A stretch of 64,000 nucleotides of DNA from Lachnospiraceae bacterium. GTDB taxonomy: Bacteria > Bacillota > Clostridia > Lachnospirales > Lachnospiraceae. A program made the position numbers and the translations under genes. Shown piece after piece: positions 16,200 through 25,483 of the stretch. How positions within the stretch are numbered: the stretch's first letter is position 1; each line of letters begins with the position of its first letter. The notes beneath the pieces are model-generated. The model saw nothing but the letters and a program-made list of their open reading frames with translations, searched no databases and was not told the origin of the DNA. The stretch spans positions 92,312 through 156,311 of the forward strand of contig CAJTHM010000018.1 in the NCBI GenBank assembly GCA_910576125.1, written 5' to 3'.

Positions 16200-17381
16200 A
16201 TGATGGAGTGGAGTGCGCTGGTTTATATCCTGTTGACTGTAATTACGGTGGCTTTTGGGCTGTGCGTGGACAATCAGGACTATGTGCCCGACTATATCAG
16301 AGGGGGCCGCAGGTATCCGGGGCCTCCCGGCGCGGGGAGCGGAAACGGGCTGTGCGAACGGCGGCAGGTCAGGAACCGAATTGCGGTGGCCGCAATCTAT
16401 TGCCTCCTGACAGGGGTGTCCGCCTGCCGGATCGCGGTGGGCAATGACTACTGGGTGTACCGGGACAATTTCAACCTGATTGCGGAAGAGCGCCATGTGG
16501 CCTCGGAGTTTGGCTTCAATATGATCGTAAAATGGATACAGGGCGTGTTTGGTTATGATAAATATGTGCCTGTATTTGCTTTCTTTTCCATCGTGACAGT
16601 CTGGTTCTTCGTAAGGGCTCTGCACGATCAGGGAAAGCATTTTGCGTTTTCGCTGTATTTGCTGATGACAGGAGGATTTTATTTCAACAGCCTGAATTCC
16701 GTCAGATATTATCTGGCGCTGGCAATTGCGCTGTTTTCCATGAAATATGTGCTCCGGAGCGAATATGGGAAGTTTGTTCTGATGATACTGGCGGGGGCTA
16801 TGTTCCACAAGTCCATCCTGCTGGTGATTCCTGTATATCTCGCGGCGCATTTCCTTGCGGCTGCCCCCCTGAAAAAATGGCATTATGCGGCAGGCACCGT
16901 TTTCCTCTGCAGCCTTATATTCGGGCAGAATCTTTACCGGGAAATCATCTTTTTATTCTACCCGTTTTATCGAAATTCCGTATTTGACGACGGGCAGCTT
17001 TCCTATGCCAATATTTTGAAATGCGGCAGCGTGCTGATCCTTTGCCTGATTTGCTATCGACAGAGCCTGAGGGAGAATCTGGCGAACCGCTTTTACTTTT
17101 TTCTGAATCTGTTCGGGCTGACGGTCTATTGCTGTGGTTCCTTTATTCCGGAGGTGTCCAGAATAGGATATTATATGATCATATCTCAGATATTCCTGGT
17201 GCCGGAGCTTCTGGCGCAGATGCCCTGGAAGAGACTGCGCAGGCTGTGCCGTGCGGGGGTGGCAGTAGCGTTTGGATGCTATTTTCTGTTGCTCTTAAAG
17301 GGAATGTACGCGATAGATGTAAGGCTGCTGCCATATTTGAACTGGATTTTTGATGACAGCGGCGTAATCAGCGCGCTGTGA
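16200..17381 (+). CDS. EpsG-family polysaccharide polymerase
   Basis: 393 residues with about ten membrane helices and the EpsG signature loop GNDYWVYRDNFNLI followed by EFGFNMIVKWI (about residues 80-108). This is the Wzy-like polymerase type of Firmicutes exopolysaccharide operons, acting on the outer membrane face. Its start touches the previous stop codon (ATGATG at 16200). A basic cytoplasmic loop (residues 32-60) is unusually long. No Wzx flippase was found next to it. Confidence 0.85.
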   Translation: MMEWSALVYILLTVITVAFGLCVDNQDYVPDYIRGGRRYPGPPGAGSGNGLCERRQVRNRIAVAAIYCLLTGVSACRIAVGNDYWVYRDNFNLIAEERHVASEFGFNMIVKWIQGVFGYDKYVPVFAFFSIVTVWFFVRALHDQGKHFAFSLYLLMTGGFYFNSLNSVRYYLALAIALFSMKYVLRSEYGKFVLMILAGAMFHKSILLVIPVYLAAHFLAAAPLKKWHYAAGTVFLCSLIFGQNLYREIIFLFYPFYRNSVFDDGQLSYANILKCGSVLILCLICYRQSLRENLANRFYFFLNLFGLTVYCCGSFIPEVSRIGYYMIISQIFLVPELLAQMPWKRLRRLCRAGVAVAFGCYFLLLLKGMYAIDVRLLPYLNWIFDDSGVISAL

Positions 17382-17410
17382 GAGACAGGCAGAAAGAGAG
17401 GAAATCGATC

Positions 17411-18766
17411 ATGAAAGTCTTATGGCTATGCAATATCGTGCTGCCTATGGCGGCGCGCCAGATGGGGATGGAGGTTTCCAATAAAGAAGGCTGGGTCAGC
17501 GGGATGGCGGAATCCGTGCTGGCAGGCCATGGGGAGAACCGCATCGAGCTTTCCGTGGCTTTTCCTCTGCCCCGCTGCAGATTTCCCCGGGGGCAGGAAA
17601 TCCGCAGCGGGACGGTGGCGGCACAGAGTGGGGGATCCTTTTCTTTCTACGGTTTTCCGGAGGATGTGAACCATGCGGAAAAATATGACGAGAGACTGGA
17701 ACCAGCGCTTGAAAAAATCGTCTCTATAGTAGAGCCGGACATCGTGCACTGCTTCGGCACGGAATATCCCCACACTCTGGCCATGTGCAGGATTTTCCCC
17801 GAAAAAGAAAGGCTGCTGCTGGGCATGCAGGGGCTCTGCACCCTGCTGGCCCAGGGGTATTACGCGGATCTGCCCGAACAGGCCATCCGCCGGGTGACGC
17901 TGCGGGACTGGGTGAAAAAGGACAGCTTACGCCGGCAGCAGGAGAAGTTCGTCCTGCGGGGGAATATGGAGCGGGAGGCCGTGGGGCTGGCCGGGAACAT
18001 CACCGGGCGCACCCGCTGGGACAGGATGCATGCCAGGGATTGGAATCCGAAGGCCCGGTATTTTGAGATGAACGAGAGCCTGCGGCCGGAATTCTACGGG
18101 CCGGTGTGGGATTCGGAGGCCTGCGAGCCCTATTCCATCTTCCTGAGCCAGGGGGACTATCCCCTGAAGGGGCTGCACTATATGCTGCGGGCATTGCGGA
18201 TCATATTGGCGGAATACCCGGAGGCAAAGCTGTATGTGGCGGGAAACAGCCTGGTGGCATACGGTACATGGAAGGAGAAGCTGAAGATATCGGGCTATGG
18301 GAGATTCCTGCGCGAAATGCTGACTGGCCTGGGGCTGGAGGGGCGGGTGTGCTTCCTGGGGAAGCTGGACGCGGGGCAGATGCGGGACAGATACTTAAAG
18401 TGCGGCCTGTTCGTCTGCTGCTCCTCTGTGGAGAATTCCCCCAATTCCCTGGGGGAGGCCATGCTTTTGGGGGTGCCCTGCGTCAGCGCGGACGTGGGCG
18501 GCGTCTCCAGCATATTTACGGGAGGGGTGGACGGCATCCTGTACAGGGGGTCTGACCACGGCGGCGCATCCGGGGGCCCGGGGGCGGAAGGGGCCGGAGA
18601 GCTGGGGGCGGTGTCCGGGCGGCTGGCGGAGGCGGTGCTTGAAATGTGGCGCGATCCCGGGAAAAGGGAGGAATACTGTCGCAATGCCAGGAATCATGCG
18701 CTGCGCACCCATGACAGAGAGAAAAATTATCAAAAACTGGTGGAAATATATGGGAAAATCCTGTAA
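17411..18766 (+). CDS. Family 4 glycosyltransferase
   Basis: 451 residues, GT-B fold. The N-terminus MKVLWLCNIVLP has the Rossmann strand. The C-terminal half holds GDYPLKGLHYMLRAL and the donor-binding segment NSPNSLGEAMLLGVPCVSADVGGV, with the family EX7E-type acidic pair represented by ENSPNSLGE. ATG 17411 with GAGAGG upstream; the earlier frame start at 17378 overlaps epsG. The insert rich in Gly/Ala near residues 388-400 is a low-complexity loop. Overlaps the next gene by 17 bases, so translation is coupled. Confidence 0.85.
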   Translation: MKVLWLCNIVLPMAARQMGMEVSNKEGWVSGMAESVLAGHGENRIELSVAFPLPRCRFPRGQEIRSGTVAAQSGGSFSFYGFPEDVNHAEKYDERLEPALEKIVSIVEPDIVHCFGTEYPHTLAMCRIFPEKERLLLGMQGLCTLLAQGYYADLPEQAIRRVTLRDWVKKDSLRRQQEKFVLRGNMEREAVGLAGNITGRTRWDRMHARDWNPKARYFEMNESLRPEFYGPVWDSEACEPYSIFLSQGDYPLKGLHYMLRALRIILAEYPEAKLYVAGNSLVAYGTWKEKLKISGYGRFLREMLTGLGLEGRVCFLGKLDAGQMRDRYLKCGLFVCCSSVENSPNSLGEAMLLGVPCVSADVGGVSSIFTGGVDGILYRGSDHGGASGGPGAEGAGELGAVSGRLAEAVLEMWRDPGKREEYCRNARNHALRTHDREKNYQKLVEIYGKIL

Positions 18767-20018
18767 AATAGCTTTTATATCCAACTACATCAATCATCAT
18801 CAGATTCCTTTCTGTAATGCCATGTACCAGCTTCTGCAGGGAGGCTTCGTATTCGTACAGACGGAACCCATGGAGGAAGGGCGGGTGCGGATGGGATGGC
18901 ATGCGGCAGAGCGGCCGGCGTATGTACGCTGTTTCTATGAGGAGCCGGCGGGCTGCAGGCAGCTGATTCTGGACTGCGATGTGGCGCTGTTCGGCGGGAC
19001 GGATGATGAGAGCTATATTCAGGAAAGGCTGGAGGCCGGGAAGACAGTCATCCGCATCAGTGAGAGGCTGTATAAGACCGGACAGTGGAAAGCGGTATCC
19101 CCCAGGGGGCTGTGGAAGAAGTACCATGATCACACCCGGCATCGGAAGGCGCCGGTCTACCTGCTTTGCGCGGGAGCCTATGTGGCCTCCGATTTCGCGA
19201 TCATTCGGGCGTATCCCGGGAAAATGTACTGCTGGGGATATTTTCCGGAGACGAAACATTATGATGTGGATATGCTTTTAAGTGAAAAAGGATACGGAAA
19301 AACAAAGATTCCTTATCTGCTCTGGGCGGCCCGGATGATTGATTGGAAACATCCTGAGCTGTCGGTGGAGACGGCAAGGTTTCTGAAAGAAAAGGGGCTG
19401 ACGTTCCACCTGGATATCATCGGGGATGGGGAACTGCGGTCACAGACAGAAGACTTGGCGGAAAAATACGGACTGGGCGACTGTGTTTCGTTTCTGGGCT
19501 ATCAGCCGCCGGAGGAGGTACGCCGATATATGGAACAGGCGGATATTTTCCTGTTCACCAGCGACAGACAGGAGGGCTGGGGCGCAGTGGCCAATGAGGC
19601 CATGAACAGCGCCTGTGCCCTGGTGGCGGATCATATGATCGGCGCGGTGCCTTATCTGGTAAGAAACGGAGAAAACGGCCTGATTTATCAAGACGGAAGA
19701 GCGGACCGGCTGTTTGCGGCTGCAGAGCGGCTGGTGCGGGACAGGGCTTTTGGAAAGGAACTGGGAAAGGCGGCTTACCGGACGATTGCCGATGTCTGGA
19801 ATGCGGAGAATGCAGCGGAAAGGCTGCTGGAGCTGATAGGGCATCTTACAGGGCTCTCATGTGCGGAGACGGATACGGGCGGGAACATGGACAAGCCGGG
19901 ACAAAGGTCTGCGGAGACAGTCCGGAAGCCGGAAGGACAGCAGATTGCAGGAAGGGCCGGATATGCGCCCTGTGCCCAGGCCGGGGCGCTTTCAGAGCGC
20001 TTTCAGAAACAGGTTTGA
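18750..20018 (+). CDS. Family 4 glycosyltransferase with unusual C-terminal extension
   Basis: 422 residues. The GT-B donor half has LLWAARMIDWKHPELSVE, the glycine-rich IGDGELRSQTE and TSDRQEGWGAVANEAMNS with its EX7E-like pair. About 50 C-terminal residues after the catalytic domain are charged and low complexity, which is not typical and may be a tether or the result of a past frame change. ATG 18750 (MGKSCKIAF) starts inside the previous gene; the longer frame upstream has no family similarity. Confidence 0.82.
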   Translation: MGKSCKIAFISNYINHHQIPFCNAMYQLLQGGFVFVQTEPMEEGRVRMGWHAAERPAYVRCFYEEPAGCRQLILDCDVALFGGTDDESYIQERLEAGKTVIRISERLYKTGQWKAVSPRGLWKKYHDHTRHRKAPVYLLCAGAYVASDFAIIRAYPGKMYCWGYFPETKHYDVDMLLSEKGYGKTKIPYLLWAARMIDWKHPELSVETARFLKEKGLTFHLDIIGDGELRSQTEDLAEKYGLGDCVSFLGYQPPEEVRRYMEQADIFLFTSDRQEGWGAVANEAMNSACALVADHMIGAVPYLVRNGENGLIYQDGRADRLFAAAERLVRDRAFGKELGKAAYRTIADVWNAENAAERLLELIGHLTGLSCAETDTGGNMDKPGQRSAETVRKPEGQQIAGRAGYAPCAQAGALSERFQKQV

Positions 20019-20063
20019 TTTCTTGAATATAAAAAGACGTAAAAACATACGGAGCTTAATAAA

Positions 20064-21053
20064 ATGGATAACCCCTTGATTACGGTCATCATACCAGTTT
20101 ATAATATAGAAGATTATCTGCCCAGATGCGTCCGCTCCATTACGGCACAGACCTACCAGCATCTGGAAATCATTCTGGTGGATGACGGCTCCACGGATGG
20201 TACGGGACAGCTCTGCGACAGGCTGGCAGAAGAGGATGAGCGCATCAGGGTCTGTCATAAAGAGAATGGAGGCTCCTCCTCCGCCAGGAATCTGGCGCTT
20301 GCGCATGCAAAGGGAGAGTATGTGGGATTTGTGGACAGCGACGACTACATTGCCTCCGATATGTATGAGCTGCTGATGCGGGGGATTCAGGATTTTCATG
20401 TATCCGCGGCCCAGGTGGCCAGAGATGAGACAGATGAAAAGGGAAATCCTTTGCCGGATATCTGTGTGCCGCCAGAGGTACCAGAGGTAATAGAAAACAG
20501 GGAGTTCATGAAAGAACTGCTGATGCACCGGGGGGACTGCTCTTTCTGTACCAAGCTGATCCGCAGGGACTTATTTCCGCAGGAGGCTTTCCCGGTAGGG
20601 AAACTGAATGAGGACTTCCATCTGCTGGTACGGATGCTGCCGCGGATGGGGAGAGTGCTGTCGCTGCCGGAGCAGGCATATCATGTGTTTTATCGAATAG
20701 GCAGTAATTCCAGAAAGGCGGATAAGGAGACTTTTTCCCGGGTCTACGCGGACTGTGTGGAAAATGCGGATATGGTGGAGGAAATCGTGAAAAGGGATTA
20801 TCCGGGACTGGAGGAGACGGCGTTCCGGTTCGGGATTTTTCAGAGGCTGGAGTATCTGCTGCATATTCCGATTTCGCAGATGACGAAGGATAACGGGATG
20901 TATTGCGGGATTGTGGCTTATCTGCGGAGAAGCTGGGGAAAGGCCATGTGGAATCGGATATTGACGGGGAAGAATAAGGTGTACCATACCTTATTCGCTA
21001 TAGCTCCCAGGGGAATACGAAAGCTGCACGCAGCCTTACGGCGCATAGCCTGA
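20064..21053 (+). CDS. Family 2 glycosyltransferase (EpsH/CpsJ type)
   Basis: 329 residues. The N-terminal GT-A module reads PLITVIIPVYNIEDYLPRC, VDDGSTDGTG and VDSDDYIASDMYE (DXD). The C-terminal 120 residues are helical, as in EpsH-type transferases. ATG 20064; the ribosome binding site is weak (GGAGC 10 bases upstream). Donor and acceptor are unknown. Confidence 0.87.
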   Translation: MDNPLITVIIPVYNIEDYLPRCVRSITAQTYQHLEIILVDDGSTDGTGQLCDRLAEEDERIRVCHKENGGSSSARNLALAHAKGEYVGFVDSDDYIASDMYELLMRGIQDFHVSAAQVARDETDEKGNPLPDICVPPEVPEVIENREFMKELLMHRGDCSFCTKLIRRDLFPQEAFPVGKLNEDFHLLVRMLPRMGRVLSLPEQAYHVFYRIGSNSRKADKETFSRVYADCVENADMVEEIVKRDYPGLEETAFRFGIFQRLEYLLHIPISQMTKDNGMYCGIVAYLRRSWGKAMWNRILTGKNKVYHTLFAIAPRGIRKLHAALRRIA

Positions 21054-21206
21054 TGGGATTTAGAAACAATTACCAGAGTGTTTGGGCAAATAATATGCTA
21101 TGCTAAGCAAGGCGGCTGTTCACGGGATGATATAGGTTGCACTGGATAGAAACGAAGCTGATTCGGAAAAATTACGGGCTGCCGGAGCGGCCAGATAGGA
21201 GTAGAT

Positions 21207-23714
21207 TTGAAAAGATACGGAAGGTACATATGCGGAATATTGACAACGGTGGCTCTGCTGAGTGCCAGCATCAGATGGTCCCAGGTGGCCTGGGCAGCGG
21301 AGGATTCCGGGGCCGTGGACATACGGCAGGAAGAGAGCGGCGGCAATTCTGAGGCCGCGGACGGGCAGCAGGGGAGCAGCTCGGATAATGCCGAAGCGGC
21401 GGATGGGCAGCAGGGAGAGAACGGCGGCATTCCGGAAGATGCGGATGGACAGCAGGGGGACGATGCCGGTATTCCTGAAGGGGCCGATCCAGGGCAGAAG
21501 GACAATTCCGGGGACGCGGACGGGCAGCAGGAAGATAATCCTGACGATTCCGGGAGCGCGGACGGGCAGCAGGAAGATAATCCTGACGATTCCGGGAGCG
21601 CGGACGGGCAGCAGGAAGATAATCCTGACGATTCCGGGAGCGCGGATGGGCAGCAGGAAGGCAATTCTCGTATTTCCGGGGATGTGGATGAGGAGACTGC
21701 GGAATGGATTCGGACGAGCGGGGAGGCTCTGGCCCAGATCGCTGCCGAGAGGGACATCATGGCTCTGGTGTATCTGAGCGATGAGTATCCGGTGCGGACA
21801 GCGCCCTCTTATGAAAGCGAAGCGGCGGTCACAGTGCTCAGCGGACAGACGGTGAATATCCTGGACATGGCTGTGGACGAGAACAGGGAGGTGTGGCACT
21901 ATGTGCGCCTGGACTATCAGGGGCGGGCGATATATGGCTATGTGCCCAGGACATACCTGGCCTGCTCGGATGAGCGCTTTCTGGAGTGGGAGGAGGTTTA
22001 CGGCATGAATGACGCCGCCTATGCGGCGGGTGGGGAAAGGGCCGGATATGCGGACATCGAGCAGTTCCCGGAGAGCTACCGGCAGGCGCTGACTGTCCTG
22101 AAGCAGAAGCATCCTAACTGGACTTTCGTGGCAATGAATACGACTCTGGACTGGCAGGCAACAATCGATGCCGAGCTTCAGGGCGGAAAGAGTCTTGTAT
22201 ACAAGACCCTCCCGGCGTGGATGAAAAACGGGCTGTATGACACCGGAAACTGGTATTATGCTTCCCGGGCGGCTGTGGAGAAGTATATGGATCCCAGGAA
22301 CGGCCTGACAGAGAACGCTATCTTCCAGTTCGAACTGCTGACCTACAATGAGACGTACCATACACCGGATGCCGTAAGCAAATTCTTGAAAAATACCTTT
22401 ATGACGGATGACGGCGGAAGGGTGGCTCCGGGAACCAATAAGAGCTATGCGGCTTTGTTCTGGGAAGTTGGCAGGGAAGAGGGACGGAAGGTGAGCCCTT
22501 TCCATCTGGCGGCCAGAGTGCTGCAGGAGCAGGGCCAGGGCACTTCGCCGCTGATTTCCGGCACTTATCCGGGATTTGAGGGGTATTACAATTATTTCAA
22601 TATAAGCGCTTCGGGTACTACGAACGAGCAGATTTATAAAAGCGGTTTGACATATGCGAAGAACCATGGATGGAATAATGCGGAGAGCGCCATCCGGGGC
22701 GGAGCGGATTTTATTGCTGCGGATTATATTAAACGTGCGCAGGACACCCTGTATCTTCAGAAGTATAATGTGAATCCGCCGGGAACGCCAAATGCCTATG
22801 CGCCTTACACACATCAGTATATGCAGAATATCAGCGCTCCCACTACGGAGAGCTCAAGCATTAAGAAGCTTTATGAGGGAGTGGGGGCTCTGGACAGTAC
22901 TTTCGTGTTCAAGATTCCGGTCTTTTTGAATATGCCCGCACAGCCTTGCGGGGAACCGGGTGTTTCCATGGAAATAGTGCTGTCGCTGCCGGAAGGTTAC
23001 GGGGATTCCGTTATGTGGCTGGACGGCGTAGCCTATCAGGGGGAATTGCGGAACGGAAGCCTGGTGGTCACCGCGCCGAATGCGAACGCTAAGACAGCTG
23101 TGGTCTATAAGTATGATAACGATGTGCCGGTGGGCATGTACATCTGGAGCCTGACGCACAACGGAACCGTATACACTGCCACGCCAGAGCCTGGCCTGCA
23201 GGATTTGCTGACCTATCACGGCTTTTCCATCCGTGTCACTGGCAACACGGGAATCCGGTATAAGACCGGCATATCCACACAGCTGCGGTCACAGCTTACG
23301 AAGACAGGTGTGAACGGTTATGTGCTGAAAGAGTACGGCACGCTGGTGATGAACAATGCCAATATGAGCCAGTACCCCATGATAAAGGGCGGCGCGAAAG
23401 TGGCGGGAGGCATCTCTTATGGCACGGACAGCAATGGGAACAGGACGGATATTGTATTTGAAATAGCGGAGGGACGCTATCGGTTCACCTCCGTGTTAGT
23501 GGGGCTTCCGGTGGAACAGTACAAGACGGAGTTCGCTTTCCGGGGCTATGCGGTGCTGGAAAAGAAAGGGGAGCAGGTAATCATCTATGGGCCTGCAAGG
23601 GCCAGGAGCATCTATGAACTGGCCAGGGTGCTGCTGAACAATGGCACTTATGAACAGGGCTCGGAGTCTTACGCATTCCTGCAGAAGCTGGTCAGTGACG
23701 CGGATGCGCAGTAG
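21207..23714 (+). CDS. Secreted SH3-domain N-acetylglucosaminidase (LytD/Atl-type) with repeat linker
   Basis: 835 residues, secreted wall hydrolase. A TTG start (21207) has AGGAG five bases upstream and gives a signal peptide ending VAWA. There is then a 130-residue low-complexity linker of DGQQ-type repeats. A bacterial SH3 domain follows (about residues 185-255, YPVRTAPSYESEAAVTVL). Next is a glucosaminidase-like domain (about 290-520) with HLAARVLQEQGQ carrying a likely catalytic Glu, and FEGYYNYFNI. The last 300 residues are a beta-rich binding region. It cleaves the glycan backbone of peptidoglycan or a related GlcNAc polymer. Its place inside a capsule locus could reflect glycan release or wall remodelling. 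Confidence 0.85.
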   Translation: MKRYGRYICGILTTVALLSASIRWSQVAWAAEDSGAVDIRQEESGGNSEAADGQQGSSSDNAEAADGQQGENGGIPEDADGQQGDDAGIPEGADPGQKDNSGDADGQQEDNPDDSGSADGQQEDNPDDSGSADGQQEDNPDDSGSADGQQEGNSRISGDVDEETAEWIRTSGEALAQIAAERDIMALVYLSDEYPVRTAPSYESEAAVTVLSGQTVNILDMAVDENREVWHYVRLDYQGRAIYGYVPRTYLACSDERFLEWEEVYGMNDAAYAAGGERAGYADIEQFPESYRQALTVLKQKHPNWTFVAMNTTLDWQATIDAELQGGKSLVYKTLPAWMKNGLYDTGNWYYASRAAVEKYMDPRNGLTENAIFQFELLTYNETYHTPDAVSKFLKNTFMTDDGGRVAPGTNKSYAALFWEVGREEGRKVSPFHLAARVLQEQGQGTSPLISGTYPGFEGYYNYFNISASGTTNEQIYKSGLTYAKNHGWNNAESAIRGGADFIAADYIKRAQDTLYLQKYNVNPPGTPNAYAPYTHQYMQNISAPTTESSSIKKLYEGVGALDSTFVFKIPVFLNMPAQPCGEPGVSMEIVLSLPEGYGDSVMWLDGVAYQGELRNGSLVVTAPNANAKTAVVYKYDNDVPVGMYIWSLTHNGTVYTATPEPGLQDLLTYHGFSIRVTGNTGIRYKTGISTQLRSQLTKTGVNGYVLKEYGTLVMNNANMSQYPMIKGGAKVAGGISYGTDSNGNRTDIVFEIAEGRYRFTSVLVGLPVEQYKTEFAFRGYAVLEKKGEQVIIYGPARARSIYELARVLLNNGTYEQGSESYAFLQKLVSDADAQ
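21519..21644 (+). repeat. Three perfect 42-bp tandem repeats in the glucosaminidase linker
   Basis: Units 21519-21560, 21561-21602 and 21603-21644 are identical and encode DGQQEDNPDDSGSA three times. Diverged DGQQ units flank them on both sides. The 42-bp length keeps the frame, so copy number can change without disrupting the enzyme. Confidence 0.93.
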
Positions 23715-23810
23715 CGGCCGCAGACGGCAATGGAGCAGCAGACTTGTGACGGTGCTGCGGGAAAAGATGAATCAAAACGCATTGCGGAACAGAAATGGGA
23801 GGATACTATA

Positions 23811-24809
23811 ATGAAAAAATGGAGATACAAGATAGGCGCCTGCATACTGCCGCTGGCCATACTGGCAGGATGCGGAGACGGAAGCGGCGCCGGTATCGGC
23901 TTTGGTGAGCAATCCAGCGAAAGCGTCGTGGATGAGGTGGAACCAGTAGATGTGAGTGAGCTGGTAGAGACACCATCACCGGATCCGGAGGAAACAACAG
24001 AGCCTGAGGCAGCGGCATCTGAGACAGCAATGTTGTCCTACGCAGGTATGCTGGCGCCGGAGAAAGAAGCGGCAGTGCTGGAGGCCATGACAACCTTGCG
24101 CCAGAATCTGGAGATTCCGGAATATATCGGAGAGGGTATCCATGCGATAAGCGCGGAAGAATGGCTGGAAACCATGTGTGACGGAATCTATGAGGGTGGC
24201 AGGAGCTACTCCCTGCAGAAAGGAACGGACACGCTGCTCACCTTGCAGATTAGCTTTGATATCGAGGGAGATTCCCATATCAATGTGTTCTGTCCGGGCG
24301 AGAACGGCAGTATATTGATACTCAAGCAGGAAGGAAAAACTACATGGCTGCTGCAGACCGGTGTGGCGGACGGAAAGTATGAGGGGGAGTTCGAGACATG
24401 GCTGTTCGACGGAGAGAGCGGCCGTATCCAACGGGAACAGGGAACCTATGCCGCGGGAATCATCGTGGGCGAATACAAGAAATCCGAATACACCGGAGGC
24501 GCGGGAGAAGCTTTCGATATGTGGACCAACCGGGAGAATTTCGATTATAAGGTTACGACAGTGACGTATGACGAGAATGGGGAGATTGCGCCTACACCTA
24601 CGCCTCAGCCTACGGCGACACCAAAGCCGGCCGTGCAGACGCCTCAGCCTACACCTGTGCCTACGCCTGTACCGACACCCGTGCCTGCGCCGGAGCCTAA
24701 TCCGCCGGCCCAGAATCCCGATCCGCCCGCTCAGACTCCTGAGCCTCCGGAGATGACGCCTACACCGGGCGGAGATACGGACATCGGCTGGTCACCGGAT
24801 TTGATGTAG
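23811..24809 (+). CDS. Lipoprotein with Pro/Thr-rich C-terminal tail
   Basis: 332 residues. MKKWRYKIGACILPLAILAGC is a lipoprotein signal peptide with lipobox LAGC. An acidic linker and a globular domain of about 190 residues follow (ISAEEWLETMCDGIYEGGRS, and a repeated-beta segment with YEGEFETWLFDGESG, MORN-like in flavour). It ends in a TPTPQP/PVPTPVPTP tail of about 60 residues, wall-spanning in character. ATG 23811 has GGGAGG upstream; the frame open from 23730 has no signal peptide. I do not recognise the domain. It may act with the upstream glucosaminidase. Confidence 0.75.
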   Translation: MKKWRYKIGACILPLAILAGCGDGSGAGIGFGEQSSESVVDEVEPVDVSELVETPSPDPEETTEPEAAASETAMLSYAGMLAPEKEAAVLEAMTTLRQNLEIPEYIGEGIHAISAEEWLETMCDGIYEGGRSYSLQKGTDTLLTLQISFDIEGDSHINVFCPGENGSILILKQEGKTTWLLQTGVADGKYEGEFETWLFDGESGRIQREQGTYAAGIIVGEYKKSEYTGGAGEAFDMWTNRENFDYKVTTVTYDENGEIAPTPTPQPTATPKPAVQTPQPTPVPTPVPTPVPAPEPNPPAQNPDPPAQTPEPPEMTPTPGGDTDIGWSPDLM

Positions 24810-24843
24810 GACAGGCTTAAACAGAAGCGTAAGAGGTAGTTCA

Positions 24844-25461
24844 ATGTATATTGCTGTCAAAAAAATCATGGACAGGATTCTGGCATTGCTTGGCATGATT
24901 ATGCTGTCACCGGTTTTCCTCTTGCTGGTGGCAGCCATCAAGCTGGATTCCAAAGGGCCCGTGCTTTTCAAACAGAAGCGGGTAGGCATCCATAAGACAC
25001 ATTTCTATATCCTGAAGTTCCGCACCATGCGGATTGACACGCCGAAGGACATGCCCACGCATCTTTTGGAGAATCCTGAGCAGTATATTACCAGGACAGG
25101 CAGATTTTTGCGCAAGAGCAGCCTGGACGAGCTGCCGCAGATCATCAATATCCTGAAAGGGGACATGGCAATCGTAGGCCCCAGGCCTGCCCTGTGGAAT
25201 CAGTTCGACTTGATTGCGGAGCGGGACAAATATGGGGCCAACGAGGTGCTGCCCGGCCTTACCGGCTGGGCTCAGGTCAACGGACGGGATGAACTGCCCA
25301 TCGAGGTGAAAGCAAGGCTGGACGGAGAATACGTGAAAAAGATGGGTTTTGCCATGGATTTTAGATGCCTTTTCAGGACAGTGATTTCCGTGGCAAGGCA
25401 GGAGGGTGTCGTGGAGGGCGGAACGGGCGCTCTGAAAGAGGAAAAGCGAAGGGACAGCTGA
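24844..25461 (+). CDS. Short initiating sugar-phosphate transferase (PglC/WcaJ-type PF02397)
   Basis: 205 residues with one N-terminal membrane segment (residues 10-32) and the complete catalytic motifs LFKQKRVG, LKFRTMRIDTPKDMP, SLDELPQIINILKGDMAIVGPRPA and GLTGWAQVNGRDELP. This is the minimal monotopic phosphoglycosyl transferase class. It transfers a sugar-1-phosphate, often a diNAcBac- or QuiNAc-type amino sugar, to undecaprenyl phosphate. The following 4,6-dehydratase and reductase could supply that sugar. The start has GAGG upstream. Confidence 0.92.
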   Translation: MYIAVKKIMDRILALLGMIMLSPVFLLLVAAIKLDSKGPVLFKQKRVGIHKTHFYILKFRTMRIDTPKDMPTHLLENPEQYITRTGRFLRKSSLDELPQIINILKGDMAIVGPRPALWNQFDLIAERDKYGANEVLPGLTGWAQVNGRDELPIEVKARLDGEYVKKMGFAMDFRCLFRTVISVARQEGVVEGGTGALKEEKRRDS

Positions 25462-25483
25462 AATACGTGAGAGGTATGTGCAA

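Noticed and set aside
21519..21644. Possible CRISPR array
   Set aside because: Units are contiguous without unique spacers and encode an in-frame protein linker.
21120..22814. 564-codon open frame on the minus strand
   Set aside because: Mirror of the glucosaminidase gene; its repeated RIIFLLPVRAPGIV-type units are only the antisense image of the 42-bp repeats.
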